Part shown: one piece after another, positions 46,501 to 56,474 of the stretch | Position numbering within the stretch: position 1 is the first letter of the stretch | How the letters are laid out: every line of letters starts with the position of its first letter | Source: Solimonas soli DSM 21787 | GTDB taxonomy: Bacteria > Pseudomonadota > Gammaproteobacteria > Nevskiales > Nevskiaceae | Length of the DNA stretch: 64,000 nucleotides | Assembly: GCF_000474945.1 (NCBI RefSeq) | Contig: NZ_AXDW01000007.1 | Coordinates: 1-64,000 of the forward strand | Reading direction: 5' to 3' | The notes under the pieces: generated by a model | The model's database searches: none | Seen by the model: only the letters and a program-made list of their open reading frames with translations | What the model was told of the DNA's origin: nothing | Position numbers and translations under genes: made by a program

Positions 46501-47253
46501 TTACTTCAGCACCTGGCCGAGAAAGGCGCGCAGGCGCTCGTTGGCCGGCGCCGCGAAGAACCGTTGCGGCTCGTCCTCGTAGACGACTTCGCCGGCTTCC
46601 ATGAAGACGACGCGGTGCGCGACGGCGCGCGCGAAGCCCATCTCGTGCGTGACCACGCACATGGTCATGCCTTCGCGCGCCAGCACCTTCATCACGTCGA
46701 GCACCTCGTTGACCTTTTCCGGATCGAGCGCCGAGGTCGGTTCGTCGAACAGCATGATGTCCGGCTGCATGGCCAGGGCGCGGGCGATGGCGACGCGCTG
46801 CTGCTGACCGCCGGACAGCTGCGCCGGATGGGCCTCCGCCTTGTCGGCGAGCCCGACCTTGGCGAGCAGCTGCTCGGCACGCTCGCGTGCTTCGCCCTCG
46901 CCGATGCCGACCACGACGCGCGGCGCCAGCATCAGGTTCTCGAGCACGGTCTTGTGCGGGAACAGGTTGAAGGACTGGAACACCATGCCCAGGTGCGTGC
47001 GCAGGCGGTTGAGATCGGCGCGCGAGGCGTGCACGGAATGTCCGAGCACCTCGATCTCGCCGGTGGTGATCGTCTCCAGCGCGTTGAGCGTGCGCAGCAG
47101 CGTCGATTTGCCGGAGCCGCTCGGGCCGATGATGCAGACCACCTCGCCGCGCTTCACGCGCAGCGAGACGTTCTTCAGGCCGACGACGCCGTTCGCGAAG
47201 GTCTTGCCGACGCCGCGCACGTCGATCAGCACCTCGTCCTTCGGCTCAGTCAT
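46501..47253 (-). CDS. Polar amino-acid ABC transporter ATPase (GlnQ type)
   Basis: This 250-residue ATPase has Walker [11 protein letters not shown]-loop [11 protein letters not shown], signature [16 protein letters not shown], Walker [15 protein letters not shown] and H-loop VTHEMGFA. These are the exact family marks of GlnQ/HisP-type importers. Its start overlaps the permease end by eight bases. The cognate binding protein is probably encoded at 58696-59514. Confidence 0.97.
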   Translation of the reverse strand: MTEPKDEVLIDVRGVGKTFANGVVGLKNVSLRVKRGEVVCIIGPSGSGKSTLLRTLNALETITTGEIEVLGHSVHASRADLNRLRTHLGMVFQSFNLFPHKTVLENLMLAPRVVVGIGEGEARERAEQLLAKVGLADKAEAHPAQLSGGQQQRVAIARALAMQPDIMLFDEPTSALDPEKVNEVLDVMKVLAREGMTMCVVTHEMGFARAVAHRVVFMEAGEVVYEDEPQRFFAAPANERLRAFLGQVLK

Positions 47254-48193
47254 GGGCGAGCCTCTTTTCGAGCCGGCGCACGCACCAGGACAGGGTGCCG
47301 GTCAGCACCAGGTACATCGCCGCGACCGTGAACCAGACCTCGAAGGGGCTGAAGGTCGAGGCGACGACCTCGCGGCCGGCCTTGGTGAGATCGGTCAGCG
47401 CCATCACCGACACGAGCGAGGAATCCTTGATCAGGTTGATGAACTGGCCGGCGAGCGGCGGCAGGGTTTTCTTGAAGGCCTGCGGCAGGATCACGTGGCG
47501 CATCGCCTGCGGCACGCTCATGCCGAGGCTGCGCGCCGCCTCCATCTGGCCTTTCGGAATCGCCTCGATGCCGGCGCGCACGATTTCGGCCACGTAGGCG
47601 CCGGTGAACACGGCGAGCGCGGCGACGCCGGCGGTGAAGGCCGACAGCTTGAGCACCGTGCCGACGAAGAAATAGAAGATGAAGATCTGCACCAATAGCG
47701 GCGTGCCGCGGATCAGCTCGACGTAGGTGGTCGCCAGGCCGTAGGCCGCCGGATTGCGCGACACGCGGCCAAGGCCGGCGGCGAGCCCGAGCAGCATCGA
47801 GAACAGCAGCGCCACCGCGGAAATTCGCAGCGTCATCCACAAACCCAGGGTCAGCGGCCCCGGCACGAGGCCGCGCTTGCGCGCCAGCGGATCGTTCTGG
47901 AAGACGAGATCGCCGTCGCCGACGAGCAGATCGTCGAAGCCGGTCAGCGTTTCGCGGCGACCGCCCTTGAGCTCCTTGAGGGTCAGGCTCTTGCCGTCCG
48001 CGCCGACCGATACGAAGCCGTCGAAGGACGCCTTCAGCTCGGTGCCCTCGTTGCTGACCAGGTACTGCGGGATGCGCTCCCAGCGCCAGCTGTATTCGAT
48101 GCGGTCGCCGGCGGCGTGCAGCGCGTAGCCGATCGCGAGCAGCACCGCGACGTACACGCCGTACCACCACCATCGAGCGGATGACGATTGCAT
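47246..48193 (-). CDS. Polar amino-acid ABC transporter permease (GlnP/GltK type)
   Basis: This 315-residue inner-membrane permease starts at 48193 ([18 protein letters not shown]). A first membrane helix and a periplasmic domain of about 100 residues precede the permease domain ([21 protein letters not shown] onward). The EAA loop, [25 protein letters not shown], contacts the ATPase. The extended periplasmic segment is longer than in classic GlnP. It is coupled to glnQ downstream. Confidence 0.95.
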   Translation of the reverse strand: MQSSSARWWWYGVYVAVLLAIGYALHAAGDRIEYSWRWERIPQYLVSNEGTELKASFDGFVSVGADGKSLTLKELKGGRRETLTGFDDLLVGDGDLVFQNDPLARKRGLVPGPLTLGLWMTLRISAVALLFSMLLGLAAGLGRVSRNPAAYGLATTYVELIRGTPLLVQIFIFYFFVGTVLKLSAFTAGVAALAVFTGAYVAEIVRAGIEAIPKGQMEAARSLGMSVPQAMRHVILPQAFKKTLPPLAGQFINLIKDSSLVSVMALTDLTKAGREVVASTFSPFEVWFTVAAMYLVLTGTLSWCVRRLEKRLAHD

Positions 48194-48329
48194 GGATGAA
48201 TGACCGAGCAAGAAACGCTCCGGCGGACGCCGGCAGCGCGCGGACCGTAGCAAGCGGCCGGCCTCCGCCGCAATCGGCACTTACCCCGCAGGCGCCGACG
48301 CGGCACGGTTCTTGGTTGTGCTTTACGGC

Positions 48330-48353
48330 GGACCGTACATCGGGGTGCGGTCC
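48330..48353. promoter_or_regulatory. Inverted repeat upstream of the globin gene
   Basis: GGACCG and CGGTCC are separated by 12 bp, ending 15 bp before the globin ATG. The spacing suits a dimeric regulator or a 5' UTR hairpin. TTGTGC-TTTACG sequences just upstream may include its promoter. Confidence 0.4.
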
Positions 48354-48368
48354 GACTTGGAGAGGTCG

Positions 48369-48809
48369 ATGAATCCGTCTCAGATCGCAATGGTGCAAGC
48401 CAGCTGGCAGCAGGTGCTGCCGATGCGCCGGCAGGCCGCCGCGCTGTTCTACGGCCGGCTGTTCAGCCTCCACCCGCATCTGCGCGCCCTCTTCCACTCG
48501 CCGATCGCCGAGCAGGGCGAGAAGCTGATCAACATGATCGACGCCGCGATCGGCAATCTCGACCGTCTCGACCAGCTGATGCCGGTCATCCACGCGCTCG
48601 GCGCCCGTCATCAGGGCTACGGCGTGCAGCCGGATCACTACGTCGCCGTCGGCGGCGCGCTGCTGTGGACGCTCGAGCAGGGTCTGGGCGCAGCCTTCAC
48701 CGCGGAGCTTTGCGAAGCCTGGACCGAGGTCTACAGCGCGCTCGCCGCGGCGATGCTCGACGGCGCCTCGCAGGCCGACGGCCCGATGCCGGCTACGCTG
48801 GCAGCGTGA
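48369..48809 (+). CDS. Single-domain bacterial hemoglobin
   Basis: This 146-residue globin resembles Vitreoscilla-type haemoglobins and the globin part of flavohaemoglobins: SQIAMVQASWQQVLPMRRQA, FYGRLFSLHPHLRALF with the CD1 Phe, and the proximal His in HALGARHQGYGV. It can bind oxygen and detoxify nitric oxide with a reductase. The ATG follows GGAGAGG. It converges on the histidine kinase gene, overlapping it by 17 bp at the 3' ends. No reductase domain is fused. Confidence 0.94.
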   Translation: MNPSQIAMVQASWQQVLPMRRQAAALFYGRLFSLHPHLRALFHSPIAEQGEKLINMIDAAIGNLDRLDQLMPVIHALGARHQGYGVQPDHYVAVGGALLWTLEQGLGAAFTAELCEAWTEVYSALAAAMLDGASQADGPMPATLAA

Positions 48810-50097
48810 GGCTGACGCGCAGGCCGCCGGCGTCGCGGTTCGCGAGCTGGATGCGGCCGCCGTGCGCCTCGACGATCTCGCGCGCCAGCGCGAGGCCGAG
48901 GCCGGTGCCGGCACGCTTGGTCGAATAGAACGGCAACAGCGCATGCGCGAGCACCGTCTCGCTCATGCCGCCGCCGCGATCGCGCACGTCGATACGCCAC
49001 TGCGCGGCGACATGCAGGATCTCCAGTTCGACGCTGTCGGCCGGGCTGCCGGCTTCGTGCGCGTTCTTCAGCAGGTTGATCAGCACCTGCTCGAGCTGCC
49101 CCGGATCGAAGCGCGCCTCGGTGTCCGGCACGGTGCCGGCGACGCGGAACTGCACCTGCGGCGCCAGGCCGGCGACGAAGGCGCGCCAGTTCACCGCCTC
49201 GATGCGCGGCGCCGGCAGACGCGCGAACCGCGCGTAGCCTTCGATGAATTCGTGCAGATGCCGGGCGCGGCCGCCGATGCTCGCGAACACCTCGGGCAGG
49301 CGCTCGGTGCTGCCGCGCCGCGCCAGCTCGGCACCGCTGTGCGCGAGCGAGGAGATCGGCGCCAGCGAATTGTTCAGCTCGTGGCTCATGACGCGGATGA
49401 CTTTCTTCCAGGTCGCCACTTCCTGGCGCGACAGCTCGCGCGTCATGCGCCGGAACAGATAGAGCCGGTGCGCGCGACCCTGCAGGCGGAAGCCGCGTTG
49501 CGAGAGGTGGAAGGTCTCCTCGCCCTCCGGGAATTCGACGCTGAACAGCGCATCGCCGCCGCCGGCGATCGCCTCGCGCATGCTCGCCGGTCCGGCGTCG
49601 ATGATGTCACCGAACGACAGGCCGACGAGACCGCGGTTGTCGTTGAACAGCTGCCGCGCCGCGAGGTTGCCGTAGGCGACGTGGCCGAGATCATCGACCA
49701 GCAGCAGCGCGACCGGCGAGTTCTGCACCACGGTATCGAGCAGCAGCTCGCGCTGCGCCAGATGCTGGCGCTGCTCGCGCAGCGTGCGCCCCAGCTCGTT
49801 GTGCAGGCGCGCCAGCGTGCCGAGCGCGCCGCCGGGCGTGGCGGCGATCGAGAAGCTGAAATCGCCGTCGCGGAAACTGGCGACGGCGCCTTCGAGCGCG
49901 CGCAGCAGCTGGTGGATCGGCCGCGTCAGACGGTGCGCGAGCCAGGCCGCCGCCGGCAGGCCGAGCAAGGCCGCCGCCAGCACGGCCAGCCACGGCGACT
50001 GCGTGAGCTGCAGGCACGCGACCGCCGCCGCGACCGCCAGCGCGGCGCCGGCGCCGATGGCCAGCAGGAAACGGACTTCGAGCGAGAGAGACGGCAT
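48793..50097 (-). CDS. Membrane sensor histidine kinase (NtrY-like)
   Basis: This 434-residue kinase has two N-terminal membrane helices (FLLAIGAGAALAVAAAVACL, WLAVLAAALLGLPAAAWLA), a HAMP-like linker, a PAS domain (LLLDTVVQNSPVALLLVDD) and a kinase core: VMSHELNNSLAPISSL (phospho-His), NLLKNAHEAG, DRGGGMSE, GTGLGLALAREIVEAHGG. It partners with the sigma-54 regulator directly upstream (63-bp gap). Signal may be membrane stress or a toxic compound, judged from its link to an efflux operon. Confidence 0.95.
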   Translation of the reverse strand: MPSLSLEVRFLLAIGAGAALAVAAAVACLQLTQSPWLAVLAAALLGLPAAAWLAHRLTRPIHQLLRALEGAVASFRDGDFSFSIAATPGGALGTLARLHNELGRTLREQRQHLAQRELLLDTVVQNSPVALLLVDDLGHVAYGNLAARQLFNDNRGLVGLSFGDIIDAGPASMREAIAGGGDALFSVEFPEGEETFHLSQRGFRLQGRAHRLYLFRRMTRELSRQEVATWKKVIRVMSHELNNSLAPISSLAHSGAELARRGSTERLPEVFASIGGRARHLHEFIEGYARFARLPAPRIEAVNWRAFVAGLAPQVQFRVAGTVPDTEARFDPGQLEQVLINLLKNAHEAGSPADSVELEILHVAAQWRIDVRDRGGGMSETVLAHALLPFYSTKRAGTGLGLALAREIVEAHGGRIQLANRDAGGLRVSLTLPA

Positions 50098-50160
50098 GCC
50101 GCGCAGCCTAGGGCCTGTCACCGCTGATGGCCACAGCCCCGGCGGCCCGCCGCCGCGCGC

Positions 50161-51498
<1,338 letters not shown>

Positions 51499-51658
51499 CT
51501 CATCCCGGGCGCGCATGCACATTCGATGCACATGCGCTGCAAATGGTTGGAATGCCCTCGCACGCCATGCCGCGGATCATAGCGCGCGGCCTGCGATGGC
51601 CGTCGGCTCCGCTCCTGCGCATCCCTGCGCCCGCGGAGCCCCCGTACCTGCTGTACAT

Positions 51659-51685
51659 AAAAAAGCGCGCCGACGGGCGGCGCGC
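51659..51685 (-). terminator. Terminator of the efflux operon
   Basis: A GCGCGCC/GGCGCGC stem is followed by six T on the minus strand (51664-51659). It lies about 40 bp after the second permease and separates the efflux operon from the regulator-kinase operon. Confidence 0.88.
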
Positions 51686-51723
51686 AATCTTGGGTGTGAT
51701 CGATGATCCGCTGTTCATGTGCG

Positions 51724-52950
51724 CTACACGGAGCGCGTCGCCGTCGCCGGCGGCACCGAGGCGGCGCGCAGCGCCGGCGCCAGCACCGAGAGCTGCCCGA
51801 GCACCCACAGCGCGACCGCGCCGACCGGCAGGTAGTACAGCGGCAGGCGCGGCAGCTCGTACTGGCGCATCAGCCAGCCGCTGATCGCGTAGGCCGCGCC
51901 CATGCCGATGACGATGCCGGCGCTGACGATCAGGAAATTCTCGGTCTGGAAGTAATGCAGGATCTGCGCGCGCGTCGCGCCGAGCGCGCGGCGGATGCCG
52001 ATCTGCCGGCGGCGGCGCTGCACCCAGAAGCTGGCGAGCCCGACGATGCCGAGCGCGGTGACGATCAGCAGCGACACGACGACCGCGATCAGCAGGCCGG
52101 CCATGACGCGGTCCTGCTTGAAGAAGTCGCTGCGGATCTCCTCGAGCGTCTTGGCGTCGAAGATGATGCGGTTCGGCGCGATCTCGTGCAGTTTCTTCTT
52201 CGCCGCCTCGATCACCGCCTGGCGATTGGCCGGATCGGTGCGCAGCACGAAGTTGCCGTAGGCGAGGCTGAGGCGGACCGGCTGGATCATGCTGCTTTCG
52301 GCGAACGCCATGTCGCTGTCGAAGCGCGGCCGCACGAGGCGCTCGACGATGCCGATCACGCGGCTGGGCTCGTCACCGGCGTAGATCTCGCGGCCGAGCG
52401 GATTGTCGTTGCCGAACAGCTTGCGGGCCAGCGTCTGCGTGATGATGACGACCTTCGGTTCGGCCGCGCCGGAACCGAGCAGCGCATCGAAGTCGACGTA
52501 TTCCTCGGGCAGGAAATCGCGGCCGGCGATCAGCTTGACGCCCAGCGTCTCGAGCAGGTTCTCGTCGCCGTAGTAGGCGCCGACGTTGGCGATGCTGCTC
52601 TTGTCGTCCTTCGCCATGCGCAGCGAGGTGTTCCACGACGAGCTGCCGAACGGCACCTGATTGGTGATCGTGGCCGCCTTCACGCCGGGCAGCGCGGCGA
52701 GCGCGGCGACCGTCTCGCGCGCCTGTGCGGCGGCCTCGGTCGGATTGCCGCGCTGTCCGACGCCGGCGGTGCGGATGCGGATCAGCTCGGTCTCCGCCGC
52801 GCCGCTGACCAGCTGGCTGCGCTCGAGGCGATGCATGATCAGGAACAGCGCGTTGCAGATGATGGCGCAGCACAGCGCGATCTCGATGGCGATCAGTGCC
52901 GCGGCCGTTTTCTGCCGCTTCAGCGCGGCGAGGATCGGAGCGATGTCCAT
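51724..52950 (-). CDS. FtsX/MacB-type ABC permease, second subunit
   Basis: This 408-residue permease has an N-terminal membrane helix (TAAALIAIEIALCCAIICNAL), a MacB-type periplasmic core (about residues 50-270) and an FtsX domain with three helices and RRRRQIGIRRALGATRAQI. The ATG at 52950 follows GGGACTCCCGCC. It is the last gene of the operon and presumably pairs with the other permease as a heterodimer, unlike homodimeric MacB. Confidence 0.93.
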   Translation of the reverse strand: MDIAPILAALKRQKTAAALIAIEIALCCAIICNALFLIMHRLERSQLVSGAAETELIRIRTAGVGQRGNPTEAAAQARETVAALAALPGVKAATITNQVPFGSSSWNTSLRMAKDDKSSIANVGAYYGDENLLETLGVKLIAGRDFLPEEYVDFDALLGSGAAEPKVVIITQTLARKLFGNDNPLGREIYAGDEPSRVIGIVERLVRPRFDSDMAFAESSMIQPVRLSLAYGNFVLRTDPANRQAVIEAAKKKLHEIAPNRIIFDAKTLEEIRSDFFKQDRVMAGLLIAVVVSLLIVTALGIVGLASFWVQRRRRQIGIRRALGATRAQILHYFQTENFLIVSAGIVIGMGAAYAISGWLMRQYELPRLPLYYLPVGAVALWVLGQLSVLAPALRAASVPPATATRSV

Positions 52951-52964
52951 GGCGGGAGTCCCGG

Positions 52965-54260
52965 TCAGTCGGATTTCAGTTGCAGGGCCGGCGCGACCTG
53001 GCAGGCACGCCAGGCCGGCAGCAGGCCGGAGATGAGGCTGGCGAGCAGCGCCAGGCCCAGTGTGGCCAGCAGCATCGGCAGATCGAGATGCGCGAGGCTC
53101 GCGTAGTCGCCGGGCTGCTGACGAACCGCCCACAGGCCGAGCAGGGCCAGCAGCAGGCCGAGCACGGCACCGGCCGCGCCGACCGCGCCGGCCTCGACCA
53201 GAAACTGCGCGAACACCTCGCGGCGCGATGCGCCGATCGCGCGGCGTACCGCCACTTCGCCGCTGCGGCGCAGGAACTTGGCGAGCATCAGGCCGACGGT
53301 GTTGACCAGGCAGACGACGAGGAAGCCCATCGCCAGCCAGACCTGCAGGCGCACGTCGGACGGCACGACCTTCTGATAATCCAGCCACTGCATCAGATTG
53401 CGCAGGCGCACGTTGGTCGGCCGCGGGAAGCGGCCCTGCGCGCGCTGCTGGTCCGAGTAGTTGCGCAGGAACGTCTCGTACTCGGCCTGCTTCTGCGGCG
53501 TGTCGAGCTCGACCCAGAACTGCATCCAGGTGCAGTTCGGCGACACCTCGGGCTCGGGCGCGTCGTCCCAGCAATCCATCGAACCGTTGCGGCCGAACTT
53601 CAGCTCGAGTGCCGTCTCGACCGGCAGGAAGACATCCTCGACCTCGCTGTAGTTGCCGACGTTGAGATCGTAGAAGTGCGGCGTCGGCCGCCATTCGTCG
53701 AGCACGCCGATCACGCGGAAGTCGGTGCTCTGCAGCCGCAGCGTCCTGCCGACGCTGTCGGCGCCGGCGAAGACCTTGTCGTTGAGCTTCTTCGAGATCA
53801 CCACGTCGCGCGCGTGCGCATCGTCATCGGCCGCGGACCAGCCGCCGCCGTAGCGGAACGGCACCTGGAACATCGCGAAGAAATCGGCCGTGGTGTAGCG
53901 CGCATCCGCGAAGAACGGCTCGATCGCCGCGTCGTCCGGCTGCACCACCGCCGAGCCGCCGGCCATCAGCGCCTGGCGATCGGCGCGCCGCACCTTCAGC
54001 AGGTTGACGCCGTCCGGATAGGTCAGCTGCGTCGGCGGCTCCTCGCCCGGCTGATAGTCGTCCATGCTGTGCGGTTCGACCTGAGGCACGAACAGCCGCG
54101 CGCTGCGGTCGGGCAGCGGATCGCCCGACAGCACACGCAGCACCGTCAGCGTCGTGATGCTGGCGCCGATGCCGAGGCCGATGGCGATCACCATCAGCGC
54201 GGTCAGCGCCGGATTCTTCTTCAGGCTGCGCGCCGCCAGCCACAGGTAGTAGCGGAACAT
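52965..54260 (-). CDS. FtsX/MacB-type ABC permease, first subunit
   Basis: This 431-residue permease starts MFRYYLWLAARSLKKNPALTAL with the first membrane helix, then a MacB periplasmic core and a C-terminal FtsX domain with FLRRSGEVAVRRAIGASRREV. Four hydrophobic segments in total, as in MacB without its ATPase. It is followed at 14 bp by the second permease and preceded by the ATPase gene, whose intended stop is 9 bp upstream. Confidence 0.95.
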   Translation of the reverse strand: MFRYYLWLAARSLKKNPALTALMVIAIGLGIGASITTLTVLRVLSGDPLPDRSARLFVPQVEPHSMDDYQPGEEPPTQLTYPDGVNLLKVRRADRQALMAGGSAVVQPDDAAIEPFFADARYTTADFFAMFQVPFRYGGGWSAADDDAHARDVVISKKLNDKVFAGADSVGRTLRLQSTDFRVIGVLDEWRPTPHFYDLNVGNYSEVEDVFLPVETALELKFGRNGSMDCWDDAPEPEVSPNCTWMQFWVELDTPQKQAEYETFLRNYSDQQRAQGRFPRPTNVRLRNLMQWLDYQKVVPSDVRLQVWLAMGFLVVCLVNTVGLMLAKFLRRSGEVAVRRAIGASRREVFAQFLVEAGAVGAAGAVLGLLLALLGLWAVRQQPGDYASLAHLDLPMLLATLGLALLASLISGLLPAWRACQVAPALQLKSD

Positions 54261-54269
54261 GGCGGCTCC

Positions 54270-55005
54270 TTACGCGGACGCGCGCGCGCCGGGATGGGCG
54301 CCGAGGCTGGCGACGTTCATGCGCAGCTTCGGCTCTTCGCCGAGATCGACGACCTGGCCCGTCGATCACGTGCACGTTGCGCTGCGCGCGCGCCGCCAGT
54401 TCCGGATCGTGCGTGACCATGACGATGGTCGCGCCGTCGCGGTGGATCTCCTCGAGCAGCTGCATCACCGCGCGCGCCATCTGCGTGTCGAGATTGCCGG
54501 TCGGCTCGTCGGCGAGCAGCAGCTTCGGGCTGCCGGCCAGCGCGCGGGCGATCGCCACGCGCTGCTGCTGGCCGCCCGACAGCTCGGCCGGATAGTGGCG
54601 CATGCGCGCCGAAAGGCCGACGCGCTCCAGCGCCTCGCCGATGCGCTTCCTGCGCTCGGCGGCCGACATCTTGCGGTAGCGCAGCGGCACGTCGACGTTG
54701 TCGTAGATGTTGAGATCGGGAATCAGGTTGAAGGCCTGGAAGATGAAGCCGATCTTGCCGTTGCGGATGCGCGAGCGGCCGTCGTCGCCGAGCTTGCCGA
54801 CATCCTCGCCGTCGAGCTCGTAGCTGCCGCCGGTCGGCGTTTCGAGCAGGCCGGCGATGTTGAGGAAGGTCGTCTTGCCCGAACCCGACGGCCCGGTGAC
54901 GGCGACGAACTCGCCCTCGCGGACGTGGATGGAGAAATCGCGCAGGGCGTAGGTCTCGACGACCTCGGTGCGGAACGACTTCGACAGATGCGTCATCTTC
55001 AGCAT
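54270..55005 (-). CDS. MacB/LolD-type ABC transporter ATPase, frameshifted near its end
   Basis: This ATPase of about 245 residues starts MLKMTHLSKSFRTEVV and has [39 protein letters not shown] and LLLADEPTGNLDT. After RNVHVIDG the frame changes: one extra base in a GGGCC run near 54358 sends it into Arg-rich sequence that overlaps the permease to 53824. Removing it restores VVDLGEEPKLRMNVASLG and a TAA at 54270-54272 with GGAG for the next gene. The interval is therefore one base off a multiple of three. Catalytic residues are unaffected. Confidence 0.9.
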
Positions 55006-55033
55006 GGGAGTTTCCTTTCCTCGATTCGCGAAT

Positions 55034-56314
55034 TCAGCGGCTGATGGCGACGCGCGCGGCGTCGTTGAAAGTGTCGGTGCCGGAGATGACGATCTGCTCG
55101 CCCGGCTGCAGGCCTTCGACAATCTCGACCTTGTCGACGCTGGCGGCGCCGACGCGGATCGCGCGCTTCTCGGCGATGTCGCCGTTGACGACGTAGGCGC
55201 TGCTGCCGCGGCCCTGTTCGACGAACGGACCGCGCGCCACCATCACCACGTTCTTGCGCTCGTCGAGCACCACGCGCACCGACAGGCGCTGGCTCTGGCG
55301 CAGGCCTTGCGGCGCCGCGCCGGCGAAGCGCACGCGGGCGACGACTTCGCCGTTGACGACTTCCGGCGCCACCGCGCTCACCTCGCCCGGCCATTCCTTG
55401 CCGTTGCCGCGCAGGGTCGCCGGCATGCCGACGGCGAGATCACGCGCGAAGCTCTCCGGCACTTTCATCTCGACTTCGAGCGCGGTGAGATCGACGACCG
55501 TCAGCAGCGCCGCGTCCTTGGCGACCGTCGAGCGGTCGGCGGCGATCAGCTGGCCGACCTGTCCGGCGACCGGCGAGCGCAGCGTCAAGAGATCGACCTG
55601 GCGCTGCAGATCATCGACCAGCAGCTGCTGGCGATCACGCGCCAGGCGCCTGGCGTCGACGTCGAAGCGGCGGCCTTCCTTCTGCAGCTCGTGATCGGTC
55701 TCGGCGCGCTTGAGCGCGATCTCCGCCTTCTGCAGCGCGGCCTGCGTGCGCAGCACCTCGATCTCCGGCGTCACGCCGAGCGCGAAGGCTTTCTTGGTGC
55801 GCTGCTGTTCGGTGGAGGCGGTTTCGCGATCGATGCGCGCCTGCTCCAGGGTCTGGTCGGCGACCAGGCTCTGCTGGCGCGCGTCGAGCTGCGCGCGCGC
55901 GTAGTCGACCTGCAGCGCCTGCAGGTTGGCGCGCTCCTGCGCGAGCTTGCTGGTCAGCTCGGGGCTGTCGACGCTGCCGATCACCTGGTCCTTGTCGACC
56001 TTGCCGCCGGCCTGCACCGTGAAGCGCACCGAGCCGGCCGCCGGCGCGTAGAGCGTCGGGCTCACCGCGGCGACGACGCGGCCTTCGGCGGCGATGTCGC
56101 GCGTGAAGTCGCCGCGCTCGACCGTCGCGATGCTGAGCCGCGCGCGGCTCACCGAACCGCCGGCGGACAGCGAGCGCAAGGTCGTCGGCACGATCAGCGC
56201 CAGCAGCAGCAGCGCGGCGCCGCCGCCGATCAGCCACTTGCGGTGCCGCTTCCACCACGGCGCGCGGCCGATCACCTGGTCCTGCGCGCTGGTGTCGCGA
56301 ATCATCATGGTCAT
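55034..56314 (-). CDS. MacA/HlyD-type periplasmic adaptor
   Basis: This 426-residue membrane-fusion protein has one N-terminal membrane helix (WLIGGGAALLLLALIVPTTL), a barrel-sandwich domain split around a long coiled coil (ANLQALQVDYARAQLDARQQ to FDVDARRLARDRQQLLVDDL) and C-terminal beta domains. It should link the permeases to TolC. The ATG at 56314 has GGGGAA seven bases upstream. A sigma-54-type promoter lies 27-41 bp before it. Confidence 0.95.
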   Translation of the reverse strand: MTMMIRDTSAQDQVIGRAPWWKRHRKWLIGGGAALLLLALIVPTTLRSLSAGGSVSRARLSIATVERGDFTRDIAAEGRVVAAVSPTLYAPAAGSVRFTVQAGGKVDKDQVIGSVDSPELTSKLAQERANLQALQVDYARAQLDARQQSLVADQTLEQARIDRETASTEQQRTKKAFALGVTPEIEVLRTQAALQKAEIALKRAETDHELQKEGRRFDVDARRLARDRQQLLVDDLQRQVDLLTLRSPVAGQVGQLIAADRSTVAKDAALLTVVDLTALEVEMKVPESFARDLAVGMPATLRGNGKEWPGEVSAVAPEVVNGEVVARVRFAGAAPQGLRQSQRLSVRVVLDERKNVVMVARGPFVEQGRGSSAYVVNGDIAEKRAIRVGAASVDKVEIVEGLQPGEQIVISGTDTFNDAARVAISR

Positions 56315-56340
56315 GCGTATTCCCCGTTGGCAGCGCCGGC

Positions 56341-56355
56341 GCAAGTGCCGTACCA
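56341..56355 (-). promoter_or_regulatory. Sigma-54 promoter of macA-type gene
   Basis: TGGTACGGCACTTGC on the minus strand: GG, ten bases, GC, matching the -24/-12 consensus TGGCACG-N4-TTGC except for C-to-T in the -24 box. The start site would lie about 15 bases before the macA ATG. Confidence 0.75.
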
Positions 56356-56413
56356 GCCCGCCGTGATTCGATAAGTCGTTGCCGCAAAAGGATTCGCCTT
56401 GCAGCGCAGATGC

Positions 56414-56457
56414 CGCGGACGGCGTCCGCGGACAGTGGCGGCGGACAGCGCGGACAG
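56414..56457. promoter_or_regulatory. Enhancer-like repeats upstream of the macA promoter
   Basis: A perfect inverted repeat, CGCGGAC-GGC-GTCCGCG (56414-56430), and three direct GCGGACAG octamers at 56428, 56441 and 56450. They lie 60-100 bp upstream of the sigma-54 promoter, where an NtrC-type activator binds. The same octamer occurs upstream of tolC. Confidence 0.7.
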
Positions 56458-56474
56458 CCGGACGACGGCGCGCT

